A stretch of 52,560 nt of DNA from Oscillospiraceae bacterium (GCA_902793285.1 CADBCV010000012.1:1-52560), one strand, 5' to 3'. Shown: positions 41,348 through 49,431, counted from the stretch's first letter. Numbers and translations are program-made. The notes: a model not told the origin generated them from the letters alone.

Positions 41348-42781
41348 ATGCTGTTCAACAGTTTTACCTTTGTGATCTTCTTCGCCCTGGTCTGCCTCGC
41401 CATGGCGCTGACAAAGCTGCCCGCGTTTGAGGGGTTTAAAAAGGAAAAGCGCCTGCGCCTGCGGCACATCGTGCTGCTTTTGGCAAGCTATGTGTTCTAC
41501 GGCTGGTGGAACTGGCTCTGCTGCCTATTGATGCTCGCCCTCACGCTGGCGGCCCATGTGTCCGCCCTCCAGATGGACAAGCCCTGGCGGCGCACGGCCC
41601 TCGTGCTCGGCGTCGCGGTGCCGCTCTTGGTGCTCGGCGTATTCAAGTATTTTAACTTCTTTGTGGACTCCTTCTGCGCGCTCTTCGGCATCGCGCGGGC
41701 GGGGACGCTCCGCATCCTGCTGCCCGTGGGCATCAGCTTCTACACCTTCCAGTCCCTGAGCTACACCATCGACGTGTCGCGCGGCAAGCTCGCGCCGGAG
41801 CGCGACTTTGTGCGCACCGCCCTCTACATCGCCTTTTTCCCCCAGCTTGTGGCGGGGCCCATCGTGAAGGCCGGGGAGTTTCTGCCCCAGCTCCGGGAGG
41901 AGCGCTGCATCTCCCTCGCGGGGCTTGAGCAGGGCGTGCAGATCTTCGTGTTCGGCCTTTTCAAGAAGATCGTCATCGCGGACAATATCTCCGCCTTTGT
42001 CGACGCCGTGCACCGCGCCCCCGCGGCCTACAGCGCGGGAACCCTGCTGCTCATGGTCTACGCCTACTTCGTCCAGCTCTACTGCGACTTCTCCGGCTAT
42101 TCAGACATGGCGGTGGGCTGCGCGAAATGTCTCGGCTACGACCTGCCCAGAAACTTCAACCTCCCCTTCATCTCCCCGAACGTCAACGAGTTCTGGCGGC
42201 GCTGGCACATCAGTCTCTCCACCTGGCTCACGGAGTACCTCTACTTTCCCCTCGGCGGCAGCCGGAAGGGGGAGGCGCGCACCTATTTCAACATTCTCGT
42301 GAACATGACCGTCTGCGGCCTCTGGCATGGCGCGGCCTGGACCTTCGTGCTCTGGGGCTTTCTCAGCGGCGTGGCCCAGTGCGTCTTCCGTCTGAGCGCA
42401 CCGCTGCGCAAAAAGATCAAAAAAACGCCGCTGCTCACGGCGGTGAACGTGTTTCTGACCTTCACGTTCATCTGCTTTACGGCGGTCATTTTCCGGGCAA
42501 GCTCCATCGGGGAGGCCCTGCGGATCATGGGCTATATCTTCACGCTGCACCGGGGCATCCGCTATGTGAGCTTCTGGGGCGTGTTCGGCCTCGCCCTCAC
42601 CTGGGGGGCGCATCTCATCGCCTGCGCGCGCAGCCGGCGTCTCGGCACCGTGCCGACGGGCTTTTACCCGACGGTGAGTCTCCGGAGCTTCTGGGGACTG
42701 CTTGCCTTCTTCTGCTTCACGGGGCTCACCCTCGCCCTCGGCTACACCGGCCAGAGCCCCTTTATCTATTTCCAGTTCTGA
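41348..42781 (+). CDS. MBOAT O-acyltransferase (AlgI/DltB-like)
   Basis: A 477-residue polytopic MBOAT protein. Conserved segments are FNFFVDSF, GISFYTFQSLSYTIDVSRGK, FFPQLVAGPI, EFWRRWHISLSTWLTEYLYF and PLGGSRKG, with the catalytic histidine in GLWHGAAWTFVLWG. It should move acetyl groups from acetyl-CoA across the membrane for O-acetylation of the extracellular polysaccharide, with the preceding SGNH protein. Last gene of the operon. Confidence 0.92.
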   Translation: MLFNSFTFVIFFALVCLAMALTKLPAFEGFKKEKRLRLRHIVLLLASYVFYGWWNWLCCLLMLALTLAAHVSALQMDKPWRRTALVLGVAVPLLVLGVFKYFNFFVDSFCALFGIARAGTLRILLPVGISFYTFQSLSYTIDVSRGKLAPERDFVRTALYIAFFPQLVAGPIVKAGEFLPQLREERCISLAGLEQGVQIFVFGLFKKIVIADNISAFVDAVHRAPAAYSAGTLLLMVYAYFVQLYCDFSGYSDMAVGCAKCLGYDLPRNFNLPFISPNVNEFWRRWHISLSTWLTEYLYFPLGGSRKGEARTYFNILVNMTVCGLWHGAAWTFVLWGFLSGVAQCVFRLSAPLRKKIKKTPLLTAVNVFLTFTFICFTAVIFRASSIGEALRIMGYIFTLHRGIRYVSFWGVFGLALTWGAHLIACARSRRLGTVPTGFYPTVSLRSFWGLLAFFCFTGLTLALGYTGQSPFIYFQF

Positions 42782-42809
42782 AGATCTGCGAGAAAAGTCA
42801 ATGGACATC

Positions 42810-42963
42810 GTAGGGGGCGGCCTCCCGGACGCCCCGCGCGATACCGCCTGAAAAAAGCAAGAATGCCTTCGGCGAAAAGGTACACACCATGGTACGAATT
42901 CGCTGAAGGCTGATTCTTTCTTTTACGCTTTCTTCGCCGGGCGGTCGAGACGCCCGCCCCTAC
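42810..42963. repeat. Composite palindromic repeat with covarying hairpin, copy B
   Basis: The outer GTAGGGGGCGGCCTCCCGGA and CGCCCGCCCCTAC arms are imperfect inverted repeats. Inside, GCCTTCGGCGAA (42865-42876) pairs with TTCGCTGAAGGC (42899-42910) around a loop containing GTAC...GTACGAA. It fills the convergent gap between the MBOAT gene and the MBL-fold gene. From 42961 to 43052 a further segment repeats 52199-52286. No gene is seen in 42782-43081. Confidence 0.7.
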
Positions 42964-43081
42964 GGAGATGCGGGAACGTTTTTGCATCGTGGTACGCCTG
43001 TACCGCGCCGCAGGTTTGCGGGCTGATGAGGGCATCAGCCCCTGCGGCTGCGATTGATACGCTTCTCTGCTGTTTCCCGTT

Positions 43082-43714
43082 TTACCCTATCTTGAGGCAG
43101 ACCTCAATGCCGCGGTCGAGGCGGCGGACAAACTCGCGCGCGTCGTTGAGGGAGCCGACGATGCTGCCGTAGTGCGTCGGGATGACGGCGCGGGGGCGCA
43201 TGGCGTTCACGAAGGCGGCGGCCTCCGCGGCGTCCATGGTGTAGGTGCCGCCGATGGGGACGAGGGCCACGTCGCACTGGACCGCCTCCCCCTCCGGGAT
43301 GCGGTCGGTGTCGCCCGCGACATAGACCATGTGGGGGCCGATCTCCAGCACGTAGCCGAGCCAGCCCTTCTCCTTCGGGTGGTTGGGCTTATTGGTGTTG
43401 TAGGCGGGCACGCCCTCGATCTCGATGCCGAGGATGCCGAGATTTTCCTCCGCCTCGAGGGTGCGAAGCTGCGCGGGCGCGATGCCGGCCTCCAGCGCCT
43501 CCCGCTTCATGGAGAGGGGGCAGACGAAGAGCGTGTCCGGCTTTGCGGCCTTGCGGAAATCCTCGGGCGAGAAGTGGTCAAAGTGCGGGTGCGTGAAGAG
43601 GATGAGGTCCGCGTCGTGCCGCGCCTCCTTCAGGCGGAAGGGGTCGATGCAGGCGATGATCTTATCGTCGATGCGGATGCTGCTGTGTTCGTTGACGCTG
43701 ATGTTGTCGAGCAT
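43082..43714 (-). CDS. MBL-fold metal-dependent hydrolase (UPF0173-like)
   Basis: A 210-residue beta-lactamase-fold protein. The metal ligands are in LFTHPHFDHFSPED, AGDTD and TMDAAEAA, with the final His in IPTHYG. Length and the early SSIRID strand fit the UPF0173 (YtkL-like) group. The substrate is unknown. The ATG lies one base after the tdk stop with GGAGGCC as ribosome site, so it is third in the udk-tdk operon. A nucleotide-related role is possible by context only. Confidence 0.85.
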   Translation of the reverse strand: MLDNISVNEHSSIRIDDKIIACIDPFRLKEARHDADLILFTHPHFDHFSPEDFRKAAKPDTLFVCPLSMKREALEAGIAPAQLRTLEAEENLGILGIEIEGVPAYNTNKPNHPKEKGWLGYVLEIGPHMVYVAGDTDRIPEGEAVQCDVALVPIGGTYTMDAAEAAAFVNAMRPRAVIPTHYGSIVGSLNDAREFVRRLDRGIEVCLKIG

Positions 43715-43715
43715 G

Positions 43716-44306
43716 TTATCGGCCTCCCTCCCGCGCCTCGCGCGCGAGCTGTTCTTTCCAGCATTTGTGGCACATGGCGACATAGCTGTCGTTGCCGCCC
43801 AGGAGGACCTGGCTGCCCTCGGTGACGATGCGGCCCCGCCCGTCGATGCGGGCGTTGACTGTGGCCTTGCGGCCGCAGGCGCAGACGGTCTTGATCTCGG
43901 TGAGGGAGTCGGCGAGCTCCATGAGGCGCTGCGCCCCGGGGAAAAAGTGCGTGAGGAAATCCGTCCGCAGGCCGAAGCACAAAACCGGCAGGTCCTCCTC
44001 ATCCACGAGCGCGCGCAGGCCGTCGATCTGGGCGGGGGTGAAAAACTGCGCCTCGTCCGCGATGATGACATCGTGCCGGCCCGCCGCGTGATAGGCCGCG
44101 GCGATATCCTCCTCCGGAGTGATGACCTGGGCCTCGGCGCTCAGTCCGATGCGGCTTTTGATGATGTTGGCCCCGTCCCGCGTGTCGATGCTGGGCTTGA
44201 TGAGCCAGACCGTCATCCCGAGCTCCTCATAGTTGAACTTGGTGATGAGGGCCTGGGCCGATTTGGAGGAGCCCATGGCCCCGTATTTGAAATAGAGCTT
44301 AGCCAT
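43716..44306 (-). CDS. tdk: Thymidine kinase (type II)
   Basis: A 196-residue thymidine kinase that phosphorylates thymidine with ATP in salvage. P-loop GAMGSSKS near residue 10, the VIIADEAQFF motif with the catalytic Glu, and structural zinc ligands CACGRKA and CHKCW. Full length. It overlaps udk by eight bases and is followed by the MBL-fold gene. Confidence 0.95.
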   Translation of the reverse strand: MAKLYFKYGAMGSSKSAQALITKFNYEELGMTVWLIKPSIDTRDGANIIKSRIGLSAEAQVITPEEDIAAAYHAAGRHDVIIADEAQFFTPAQIDGLRALVDEEDLPVLCFGLRTDFLTHFFPGAQRLMELADSLTEIKTVCACGRKATVNARIDGRGRIVTEGSQVLLGGNDSYVAMCHKCWKEQLAREAREGGR

Positions 44307-44931
44307 CGACGTTCTTTCCCTCCAGGTGGGCCTGCACGCGCTGCATCAAAAGCTCCAGCGCGACCTTGTTGTGGCCGCCCTCGGGCACGATGATGTCGGC
44401 GTTGCGCTTGCTGGGCTCCACATACTTCTCGTGCATGGGCTTGACGGTGCTGAGATACTGGCTCACCACGCTCTCGAGACTTCTGCCGCGGTCGCGCACG
44501 TCGCGCACGATGCGGCGGAGGATGCGCACGTCGGCGTCCGCGTCCACGAAGACCTTGATGTCCAGGAGCGAGCAGAGCTCCTTGTTCTCAAAAATCAGGA
44601 TGCCCTCCACGATGACGACGCGGGCGGGCTGTACCGTGACCGTCTTCTCCGAGCGGTCGTGGATGGAGTAGTCGTAGACCGGGCAGATGACGCTGCGCCC
44701 CTTCTTGAGGGCGCGCACCGCCTCGATGAGCTGGTCGGTGTCAAAGGCGTCGGGCTGGTCATAGTTGAGCTTGGCCCGCTCCTCATAGGGCATGTTGTGG
44801 TGGGCCTTGTAGTAGTTGTCGTGATAGATGACGGAGACGTCCGCCCCGAAGCGCTGCATGAGCTTGCGGGTGATGGTGGTTTTGCCGCTGCCGGTGCCGC
44901 CGGCGATGCCGATAACCAGTACGCTGTCCAT
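44299..44931 (-). CDS. udk: Uridine/cytidine kinase
   Basis: A 210-residue uridine kinase: P-loop GIAGGTGSGKTTITRKL near 7-23, YHDNYYKAHHNMPYEERAKL with NYDQPDAFD, VEGILIFENKELCSLLDIKV and RRIVRDVRDRGRSLESVVSQ. It phosphorylates uridine and cytidine. First gene of the salvage operon, preceded by AAAGGAG and the promoter at 44962-44990. Confidence 0.95.
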   Translation of the reverse strand: MDSVLVIGIAGGTGSGKTTITRKLMQRFGADVSVIYHDNYYKAHHNMPYEERAKLNYDQPDAFDTDQLIEAVRALKKGRSVICPVYDYSIHDRSEKTVTVQPARVVIVEGILIFENKELCSLLDIKVFVDADADVRILRRIVRDVRDRGRSLESVVSQYLSTVKPMHEKYVEPSKRNADIIVPEGGHNKVALELLMQRVQAHLEGKNVDG

Positions 44932-44961
44932 GGTGGCAACTCCTTTCTCTTTCTCGGGCCC

Positions 44962-44990
44962 ATTTTACCATACTCCGCGCCGGGTTTCAA
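44962..44990 (-). promoter_or_regulatory. Promoter of the udk-tdk operon
   Basis: TTGAAA (44985-44990) and TAAAAT (44962-44967) on the minus strand, spacer 17. Confidence 0.7.
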
Positions 44991-44991
44991 T

Positions 44992-45019
44992 TTGACTTTT
45001 CGGATTTCTGCTATATAAT
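44992..45019 (+). promoter_or_regulatory. Promoter of deoD
   Basis: TTGACT (44992-44997) and TATAAT (45014-45019), spacer 16. It is back-to-back with the udk promoter, their -35 boxes two bases apart. Confidence 0.75.
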
Positions 45020-45070
45020 AAAAAGTACATTTTTACATGTACGCACACACTTGATTAAGGAGGAATATTC

Positions 45071-45790
45071 ATGACCCCCCACAACAACGCAAAGCCCGGC
45101 GCTTTTGCCAAAACCGTGCTCATGCCCGGCGACCCCCTGCGCTCCAAATTCATCGCGGAGAACTTTCTGACCGACCCCGTCCTTGTCAACAACGTGCGCG
45201 GCGTCCAGGGCTACACCGGCAAGTGGAAGGGCGTGCCCGTGAGCGTGATGGCCTCCGGCATGGGTATGCCCTCCATCGGCATTTACAGTTGGGAGCTCTA
45301 TGAGAGCTACGGCGTGGAGAACATCATCCGCGTGGGCTCCGCCGGCGCGCTGCAGGACAACGTGAACGTGATGGACATCGTCATCGGCCAGGGCGCCTGC
45401 ACAAACTCCCACTACGCGGACCACTTCAATTTCCCGGGCACCTTCGCCCCCATCGCGGACCCCACGCTGATGCAGAACGCGATGAAGGCCGCCATCGAGC
45501 TCGGCACGAAATGGCACGTCGGCAACATCTACTCCTCAGATAACTTCTACCACCCCAAGGACTATGAGGGGACCCTTGCCGTGCGCCGTATGGGTGTGCT
45601 CGCCGTGGAGATGGAGGCCGCGGCCCTCTACGCGAACGCCGCCTATCTCGGCAAGCGCGCGCTCTGTATCTGCACCATTTCCGACCACCTCTTCAAGCAG
45701 GAGGAGCTCAGCCCCGAGCAGCGCCAGACCGGCTTCAACGAGATGATCACCATCGCCCTCGACACCGCGGCAAAAATGGCGGAGGAGTAA
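45071..45790 (+). CDS. deoD: Purine nucleoside phosphorylase, DeoD type
   Basis: A 239-residue hexameric-type phosphorylase that cleaves purine nucleosides with phosphate. KTVLMPGDPLRSKFIAENFL (phosphate loop), GVQGYTGKWKG, MGMPSIGIYSWELYESYGV, GVLAVEMEAAALYANA (ribose-binding Glu) and CTISDHLF with the catalytic Asp are all present. AAGGAGG precedes the ATG. Divergent from the pyrimidine salvage operon, so purine and pyrimidine salvage are neighbours here. Confidence 0.95.
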   Translation: MTPHNNAKPGAFAKTVLMPGDPLRSKFIAENFLTDPVLVNNVRGVQGYTGKWKGVPVSVMASGMGMPSIGIYSWELYESYGVENIIRVGSAGALQDNVNVMDIVIGQGACTNSHYADHFNFPGTFAPIADPTLMQNAMKAAIELGTKWHVGNIYSSDNFYHPKDYEGTLAVRRMGVLAVEMEAAALYANAAYLGKRALCICTISDHLFKQEELSPEQRQTGFNEMITIALDTAAKMAEE

Positions 45791-45815
45791 AAATTTGTAT
45801 AAAGTCCCCGTCTCT

Positions 45816-45932
45816 CCGTAGGAGAGGGGCTTGCCCCTCCCGTGCGGGGAAAGCTGCGTTTTTCCTCAACGCCCGGGCGAGTGCGTAAACCGACATCGTG
45901 CTGCCGGGCGGGGCAAGCCCCGGCCCCTACGG
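45816..45932. repeat. GTAGG...CCTAC palindromic repeat
   Basis: The arms CCGTAGGAGAGGGGCTTGCC and CCGGCCCCTACGG, with GGGCGGGGCAAGCCCCG, bound a spacer without a reading frame. Same family as the outer parts of 28239-28376 and 52040-52203. Confidence 0.6.
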
Positions 45933-46008
45933 AATCGTCAGACATTTTCGCCTTGATACACACGTTTCCGATGCGGTAAGGTTCCGGGCGGAAGCCGAAC
46001 CCGTGCAC

Positions 46009-46159
46009 TGTAGGGGCCGACGCCCTCGGCGGCCCGCGCGGGTTAGACCGAAATCAAACAAAAAGCCCCCGGCGAAAGCGTATCATGGTACGAATTCGCC
46101 GGGGGCCAATGTATTTTTAGGTTTTCTATGCCGGGCCGCCGAGGGCGTCGGCCCCTACA
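46009..46159. repeat. Composite repeat with 28-bp perfect inverted ends and covarying hairpin, copy C
   Basis: The first 28 bases (46009-46036, from TGTAGGGGCCGACG) are the exact inverse complement of the last 28 (46132-46159). Inside, GCCCCCGGCGAA (46065-46076) and TTCGCCGGGGGC (46095-46106) enclose GTATCATGGTACGAA. On the minus strand a TTTTT run follows the stem, so it can terminate nagB. With 45816-45932 it fills the gap 45791-46192; no gene is seen there. Confidence 0.75.
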
Positions 46160-46192
46160 AGGTTTGCCGGACTTTTTTCACAGCCCCATTTC

Positions 46193-46984
46193 TTACAGCC
46201 TCTCGCCCTTTTCGATATCGAGGAAGTATTTGTAGGTATCGACGGTGAGCTCGCCGCAGGCGGCCTCGTCGCAGGCGATGATGGCGGCGTTGTGCATCTG
46301 GAGGGCGCTGCAGGTCCACTTCTGGCTCACGCCGCCCTCGACCGTGGCGGCCAGGGCGCGGGCCTTGTTGTGGCCGCTGATGAGGACCAGGACCTCCTTC
46401 GCGTCCGTCACGGTGCCGATACCGACGGAGAGGGCCTGCGTCGGGACCTTGGCGGGGTCGTTATCGAAGAAGCGGGAGTTTACGAGGATGGTGTCGGTGG
46501 TGAGATTGCGCAGCCCCGTCCGGGAGGCGAGGGAGGTATAGGGCTCGTTAAAGGCGAGGTGGCCGTCCACGCCGATGCCGCCCATGAAGAGGTCGATGCC
46601 GCCGTAGGAGGCGATCTTCTCCTCGTAGCGGGCGCACTCGGCCTCGGGGTCCTCGGCCATGCCGTTGAGGATGTTGATGTTCTCGGGCTTCATGTCCACA
46701 AGATGGTCGAAGAGATTGTCGTGCATGAAGTACCAGTAGCTCTGGTCATGCTCGTGGGGAAGGCCGACATACTCGTCCATATTGAAGGTGACGACGTTTT
46801 GGAAGCTGAGCTCCCCGGCCCTGTTCATGCGGACAAGCTCTTTATACACGCCGATGGGCGAGGAGCCGGTGGGAAGGCCCAGGACGAAGGGGCGCGCCTC
46901 CTTGTGGGCGCGGATCTTCGCGGCGATGTAGTCCGCCGCCCATTTGCACATTTTATCGTAATTATCCTGAATAACAACTCTCAT
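46193..46984 (-). CDS. nagB: Glucosamine-6-phosphate deaminase
   Basis: A 263-residue NagB that reversibly converts glucosamine-6-phosphate to fructose-6-phosphate and ammonia. FVLGLPTGSSPIGVYKELVR (phosphate loop), VVTFNMDEYVGLP, GIGVDGHLAFNEP with the catalytic His, and TVTDAKEVLVLISG are all canonical. AAGGAG lies eight bases before the ATG. What is odd is its leader: a glmS-type ribozyme lies between the promoter and the start codon, so the mRNA should be cut when the enzyme's own substrate accumulates. That suggests control of a biosynthetic direction, or of a GlcN6P set point. No nagA or glmS is in the window. Confidence 0.95.
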   Translation of the reverse strand: MRVVIQDNYDKMCKWAADYIAAKIRAHKEARPFVLGLPTGSSPIGVYKELVRMNRAGELSFQNVVTFNMDEYVGLPHEHDQSYWYFMHDNLFDHLVDMKPENINILNGMAEDPEAECARYEEKIASYGGIDLFMGGIGVDGHLAFNEPYTSLASRTGLRNLTTDTILVNSRFFDNDPAKVPTQALSVGIGTVTDAKEVLVLISGHNKARALAATVEGGVSQKWTCSALQMHNAAIIACDEAACGELTVDTYKYFLDIEKGERL

Positions 46985-46999
46985 GTCGATTCTCCTTCA

Positions 47000-47150
47000 T
47001 TGAATGTCATTCAGTGTAAAACAGGCCTCTGTTGCGGTCTTGATTCCGTTTTTCTTCCTGTCCTTTCGACCCACTGTGAGCCGTGGCGGCATCCGCCGAA
47101 TCCTTCGATCACCGCCAACCTCGTCAACCCGTTACGGTCCCGGCGCTAAC
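47000..47150 (-). ncRNA. glmS-type self-cleaving ribozyme in the nagB leader
   Basis: The minus strand carries the glmS ribozyme core: cleavage context TTA/GCGCC (cut predicted between 47147 and 47146), a short P2 hairpin (GACCGTAACGGG), then the invariant GTTGACGAGG, P3 arms GGCGG and CCGCC, and between them TGATCGAAGGATTCGGCGGA, matching the known UAUCGA...UCGGCGGAUG block. A P4-like AAAAACGG...CCGCAACAGAG follows. In known cases glucosamine-6-phosphate acts as cofactor for cleavage and the cut mRNA is degraded. The 3' edge is approximate. A 7-bp stem (CAGACTC with GAGTCTG) precedes the cut site. Confidence 0.9.
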
Positions 47151-47196
47151 AGACTCGCAGCCTACCTCCGTGGGGAGTCTGTTTTAATACGGACCC

Positions 47197-47224
47197 ATTA
47201 TAGCGATTTTCGCGCGCTTGTCAA
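47197..47224 (-). promoter_or_regulatory. Promoter of the ribozyme-nagB transcript
   Basis: TTGACA (47219-47224) and TATAAT (47197-47202) on the minus strand, spacer 16, both consensus. The -35 box overlaps the stop codon of the lysR gene. The start site would fall about 45 bases before the ribozyme cleavage point. Confidence 0.8.
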
Positions 47225-48180
47225 GAAAACTGCTGTCGGGCCTTGTAGTCCTCGAAGAAATCCCGCACGGCTTCAAAGAGCTCCTGCGTCACGCCGCTGA
47301 TGCCGGCCTCCCGGTTATAGTAGGCGCACACATCCTCGATATCCGGCAGGTACGGCAGGGGGAAGATGTAGATATGCTTGAGATAATCCGCCTGCAGCTC
47401 GGGCGAGAGCATGTCCCAGAAGACCTTCGCGTAGATGAAGACGCCGATGCCGGAGTTTGCGAGCTGAAAGGCGTTTTCGATATTGGTGAGCTCACAGACA
47501 AAGCGGGGGCTGATGTCATAGTACTTGAGATAGCTGCCGAGGGCGCGCCCGCCGGAGGACTGGCGCGGGATCTTGATGAAGGGGGCGGACTCAAAAAAGC
47601 TCAGATCGGCGCTGCGGGAAAAGCGCTCCACCAGCTCCGGCAGGCGATCCCCCGCGAGCGCCGCCATAAGATTTTTCGGCACGACAAGCAGATGCTCCTT
47701 TCGGCAGAGGGGGATGGCCTCAAACTTCTCCGGGACGCTGCCGAGCGAGCCGATCACGAGATCCACCCCCTCATAGGAGATGGACTTCTGCATCACGTCC
47801 GGCGACTCCTCGCTCAGCTTGACGAAGGTGTCCGGGTGGGCGCTCAGAAAGCGGGGCAGCACCCGGGGGAGGATGGCGCGGGCGATGGTGTGCTCGATGC
47901 CGAGATGGATGTAGTGCGCGCCGCTGAAGCTCTTGCTGGAGCTCTCCTCAAACTGCTGCTTGAGCTGGAGGATCTCCTTGGCGATGGGCAGGAGCCTGCC
48001 CCCGTCCGGCGTGAGACTCAGGGGTCTGCTGCGGATGAAGAGGGTGGTGTCCAGGTCCTCCTCCAGCTTTGCCACCTGCTTGGAGAGCGTCTGCTGGGAG
48101 ATGAACAGATTTTTGGCGGCGGAGGAAAAGCTCTTCTCCTCGGCCACCGCGATAAAGCTCTTTAAGAGTGTGAAGTCCAT
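47221..48180 (-). CDS. LysR-family transcriptional regulator
   Basis: A 319-residue LysR protein. The N-terminal helix-turn-helix (LLKSFIAVAEEKSFSSAAKN, then FISQQTLSKQVAKLEEDLDT) is followed by a linker helix and a ligand-binding domain (HYIHLGIEHTIARAILPRVL, GVDLVIGSLG). It is divergent from the TRAP transporter operon, so it most likely controls that operon and itself, with the transported carboxylate as a candidate co-inducer. The co-inducer is inference. Confidence 0.92.
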   Translation of the reverse strand: MDFTLLKSFIAVAEEKSFSSAAKNLFISQQTLSKQVAKLEEDLDTTLFIRSRPLSLTPDGGRLLPIAKEILQLKQQFEESSSKSFSGAHYIHLGIEHTIARAILPRVLPRFLSAHPDTFVKLSEESPDVMQKSISYEGVDLVIGSLGSVPEKFEAIPLCRKEHLLVVPKNLMAALAGDRLPELVERFSRSADLSFFESAPFIKIPRQSSGGRALGSYLKYYDISPRFVCELTNIENAFQLANSGIGVFIYAKVFWDMLSPELQADYLKHIYIFPLPYLPDIEDVCAYYNREAGISGVTQELFEAVRDFFEDYKARQQFS

Positions 48181-48459
48181 GGCTTGCGCCTCCGTATGGC
48201 CCCTCCCCGCGCCGGCTCAGGCTGCGGCGGAAGGGCCGTTTTTTGCAGAAAATGGGCATTCGTGCCGTTTTGTTTATCGCTTTTTCATAAAAGGCGCAAA
48301 AGCTGCCCCGGCAAAATTGGCAAAACAGCAAAAAAAGAAAAAGCGTCTTGTCAAAATCAACTTTTGGTTGTAGTATAACACCAGAACAGGCGTAAAGCAA
48401 GCCCCCGCCTGCGCTTATTTTTTCGAGAGAAATTAAAAATAACATATGGAGGTATTCAC
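48181..48459. promoter_or_regulatory. Divergent control region between lysR and the TRAP operon
   Basis: 279 bases without a gene. AT-rich around 48290-48380. A TATAAC with a preceding TGTAG (48369-48379) is a possible -10 for the TRAP operon; the best -35, TTGTCA (48348-48353), is 20 bases away, so the promoter may need an activator, as LysR targets often do. GGAGG precedes the binding-protein ATG. Confidence 0.4.
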
Positions 48460-49416
48460 ATGAAAAAGCTCGTCTCGTTCCTGCTTGTCGCAGTCATGCT
48501 CTTCTCGCTCTGCGCGGTCAGCGCCTTTGCCAAGGGCCCCGCAAAGCTCAACTACGCCACCGGCGGCACCTCCGGCACCTACTATGGCTTCAGCGGCGTG
48601 ATCGCAAACGTCCTCAATGAGAAGCTGAAGGACAGCCTGAAGATCAAGGTGGAGTCCACCGGCGCTTCCAAGGCCAACATCCAGATGCTCTCCATCGGCG
48701 ATGCCGACATCGCCATCGTCCAGAACGACGTCATGTACTACGCCTACACCGGCACCGACCTCTTCGCCGGCGGCGAGCCCATCACGAACTTCTCCGCCGT
48801 CGCCTCCTGCTACCCCGAGTACGTGCAGATCCTCGCAAAGAAGGACATCACCTCCATCGAGCAGCTCGCCGGCAAGAACGTCTCCGTCGGCGACGCGGGC
48901 AGCGGCACCGAGTTCAACGCCAAGCAGATCCTCGCGGCCTACAACCTGTCCTTTGACGACATCAAGGTCTCCAACCAGAGCTTTGCCGACTCCGCCGACG
49001 CCCTGAAGAACGGCACCATCGACGCCGCCTTCGTCGTGGCGGGCTACCCCACCACCGCCGTCACCGAGCTTGCCACCAACTTTGACTTCAACCTCCTCTC
49101 CATCGACGAGGCCCACGCCGAAGCCCTGCAGAAGGATTACGGCTTCTACTACTACGGTGTGATCCCCGGCGGCACCTACAGCCCCGTGGCGGAGGATGTC
49201 CCCGCCGTCGCCGTCATGGCCACGATCGTCGCCTCCAACAGCGTCTCCGAGGATGTGATCTACGCCTTCGTCAAGGGCCTCTTTGACTACAAGGACGACA
49301 TCAGCGCGGGCCACGTCAAGGGCAACGAGCTCGACCTCAACACCGCAGTCTCCGGCGTCTCCATCCCCTGGCACGCGGGCGCCGCGAAGTTCTACACCGA
49401 ACAGGGCCTCATGTAA
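48460..49416 (+). CDS. TAXI-family TRAP transporter solute-binding protein
   Basis: A 318-residue exported binding protein: signal peptide (FLLVAVMLFSLCAVSAFA), then LNYATGGTSGTYYGFSGVIA, the standard TAXI opening, VESTGASKANIQMLSIGDAD and VGDAGSGTEFNAKQILAAYN. It captures a small organic acid, often a C4- or C5-dicarboxylate or glutamate, and delivers it to the fused permease encoded downstream. The Cys in the signal region does not fit a lipobox well, so a soluble form is likely. First gene of the operon facing lysR. Confidence 0.93.
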   Translation: MKKLVSFLLVAVMLFSLCAVSAFAKGPAKLNYATGGTSGTYYGFSGVIANVLNEKLKDSLKIKVESTGASKANIQMLSIGDADIAIVQNDVMYYAYTGTDLFAGGEPITNFSAVASCYPEYVQILAKKDITSIEQLAGKNVSVGDAGSGTEFNAKQILAAYNLSFDDIKVSNQSFADSADALKNGTIDAAFVVAGYPTTAVTELATNFDFNLLSIDEAHAEALQKDYGFYYYGVIPGGTYSPVAEDVPAVAVMATIVASNSVSEDVIYAFVKGLFDYKDDISAGHVKGNELDLNTAVSGVSIPWHAGAAKFYTEQGLM

Positions 49417-49431
49417 GCCGCTGAGAGCGCT

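Noticed and set aside
46985-47149. Short plus-strand frame over the nagB leader
   Set aside because: The minus strand here is a structured RNA with the conserved glmS core; the frame is incidental.
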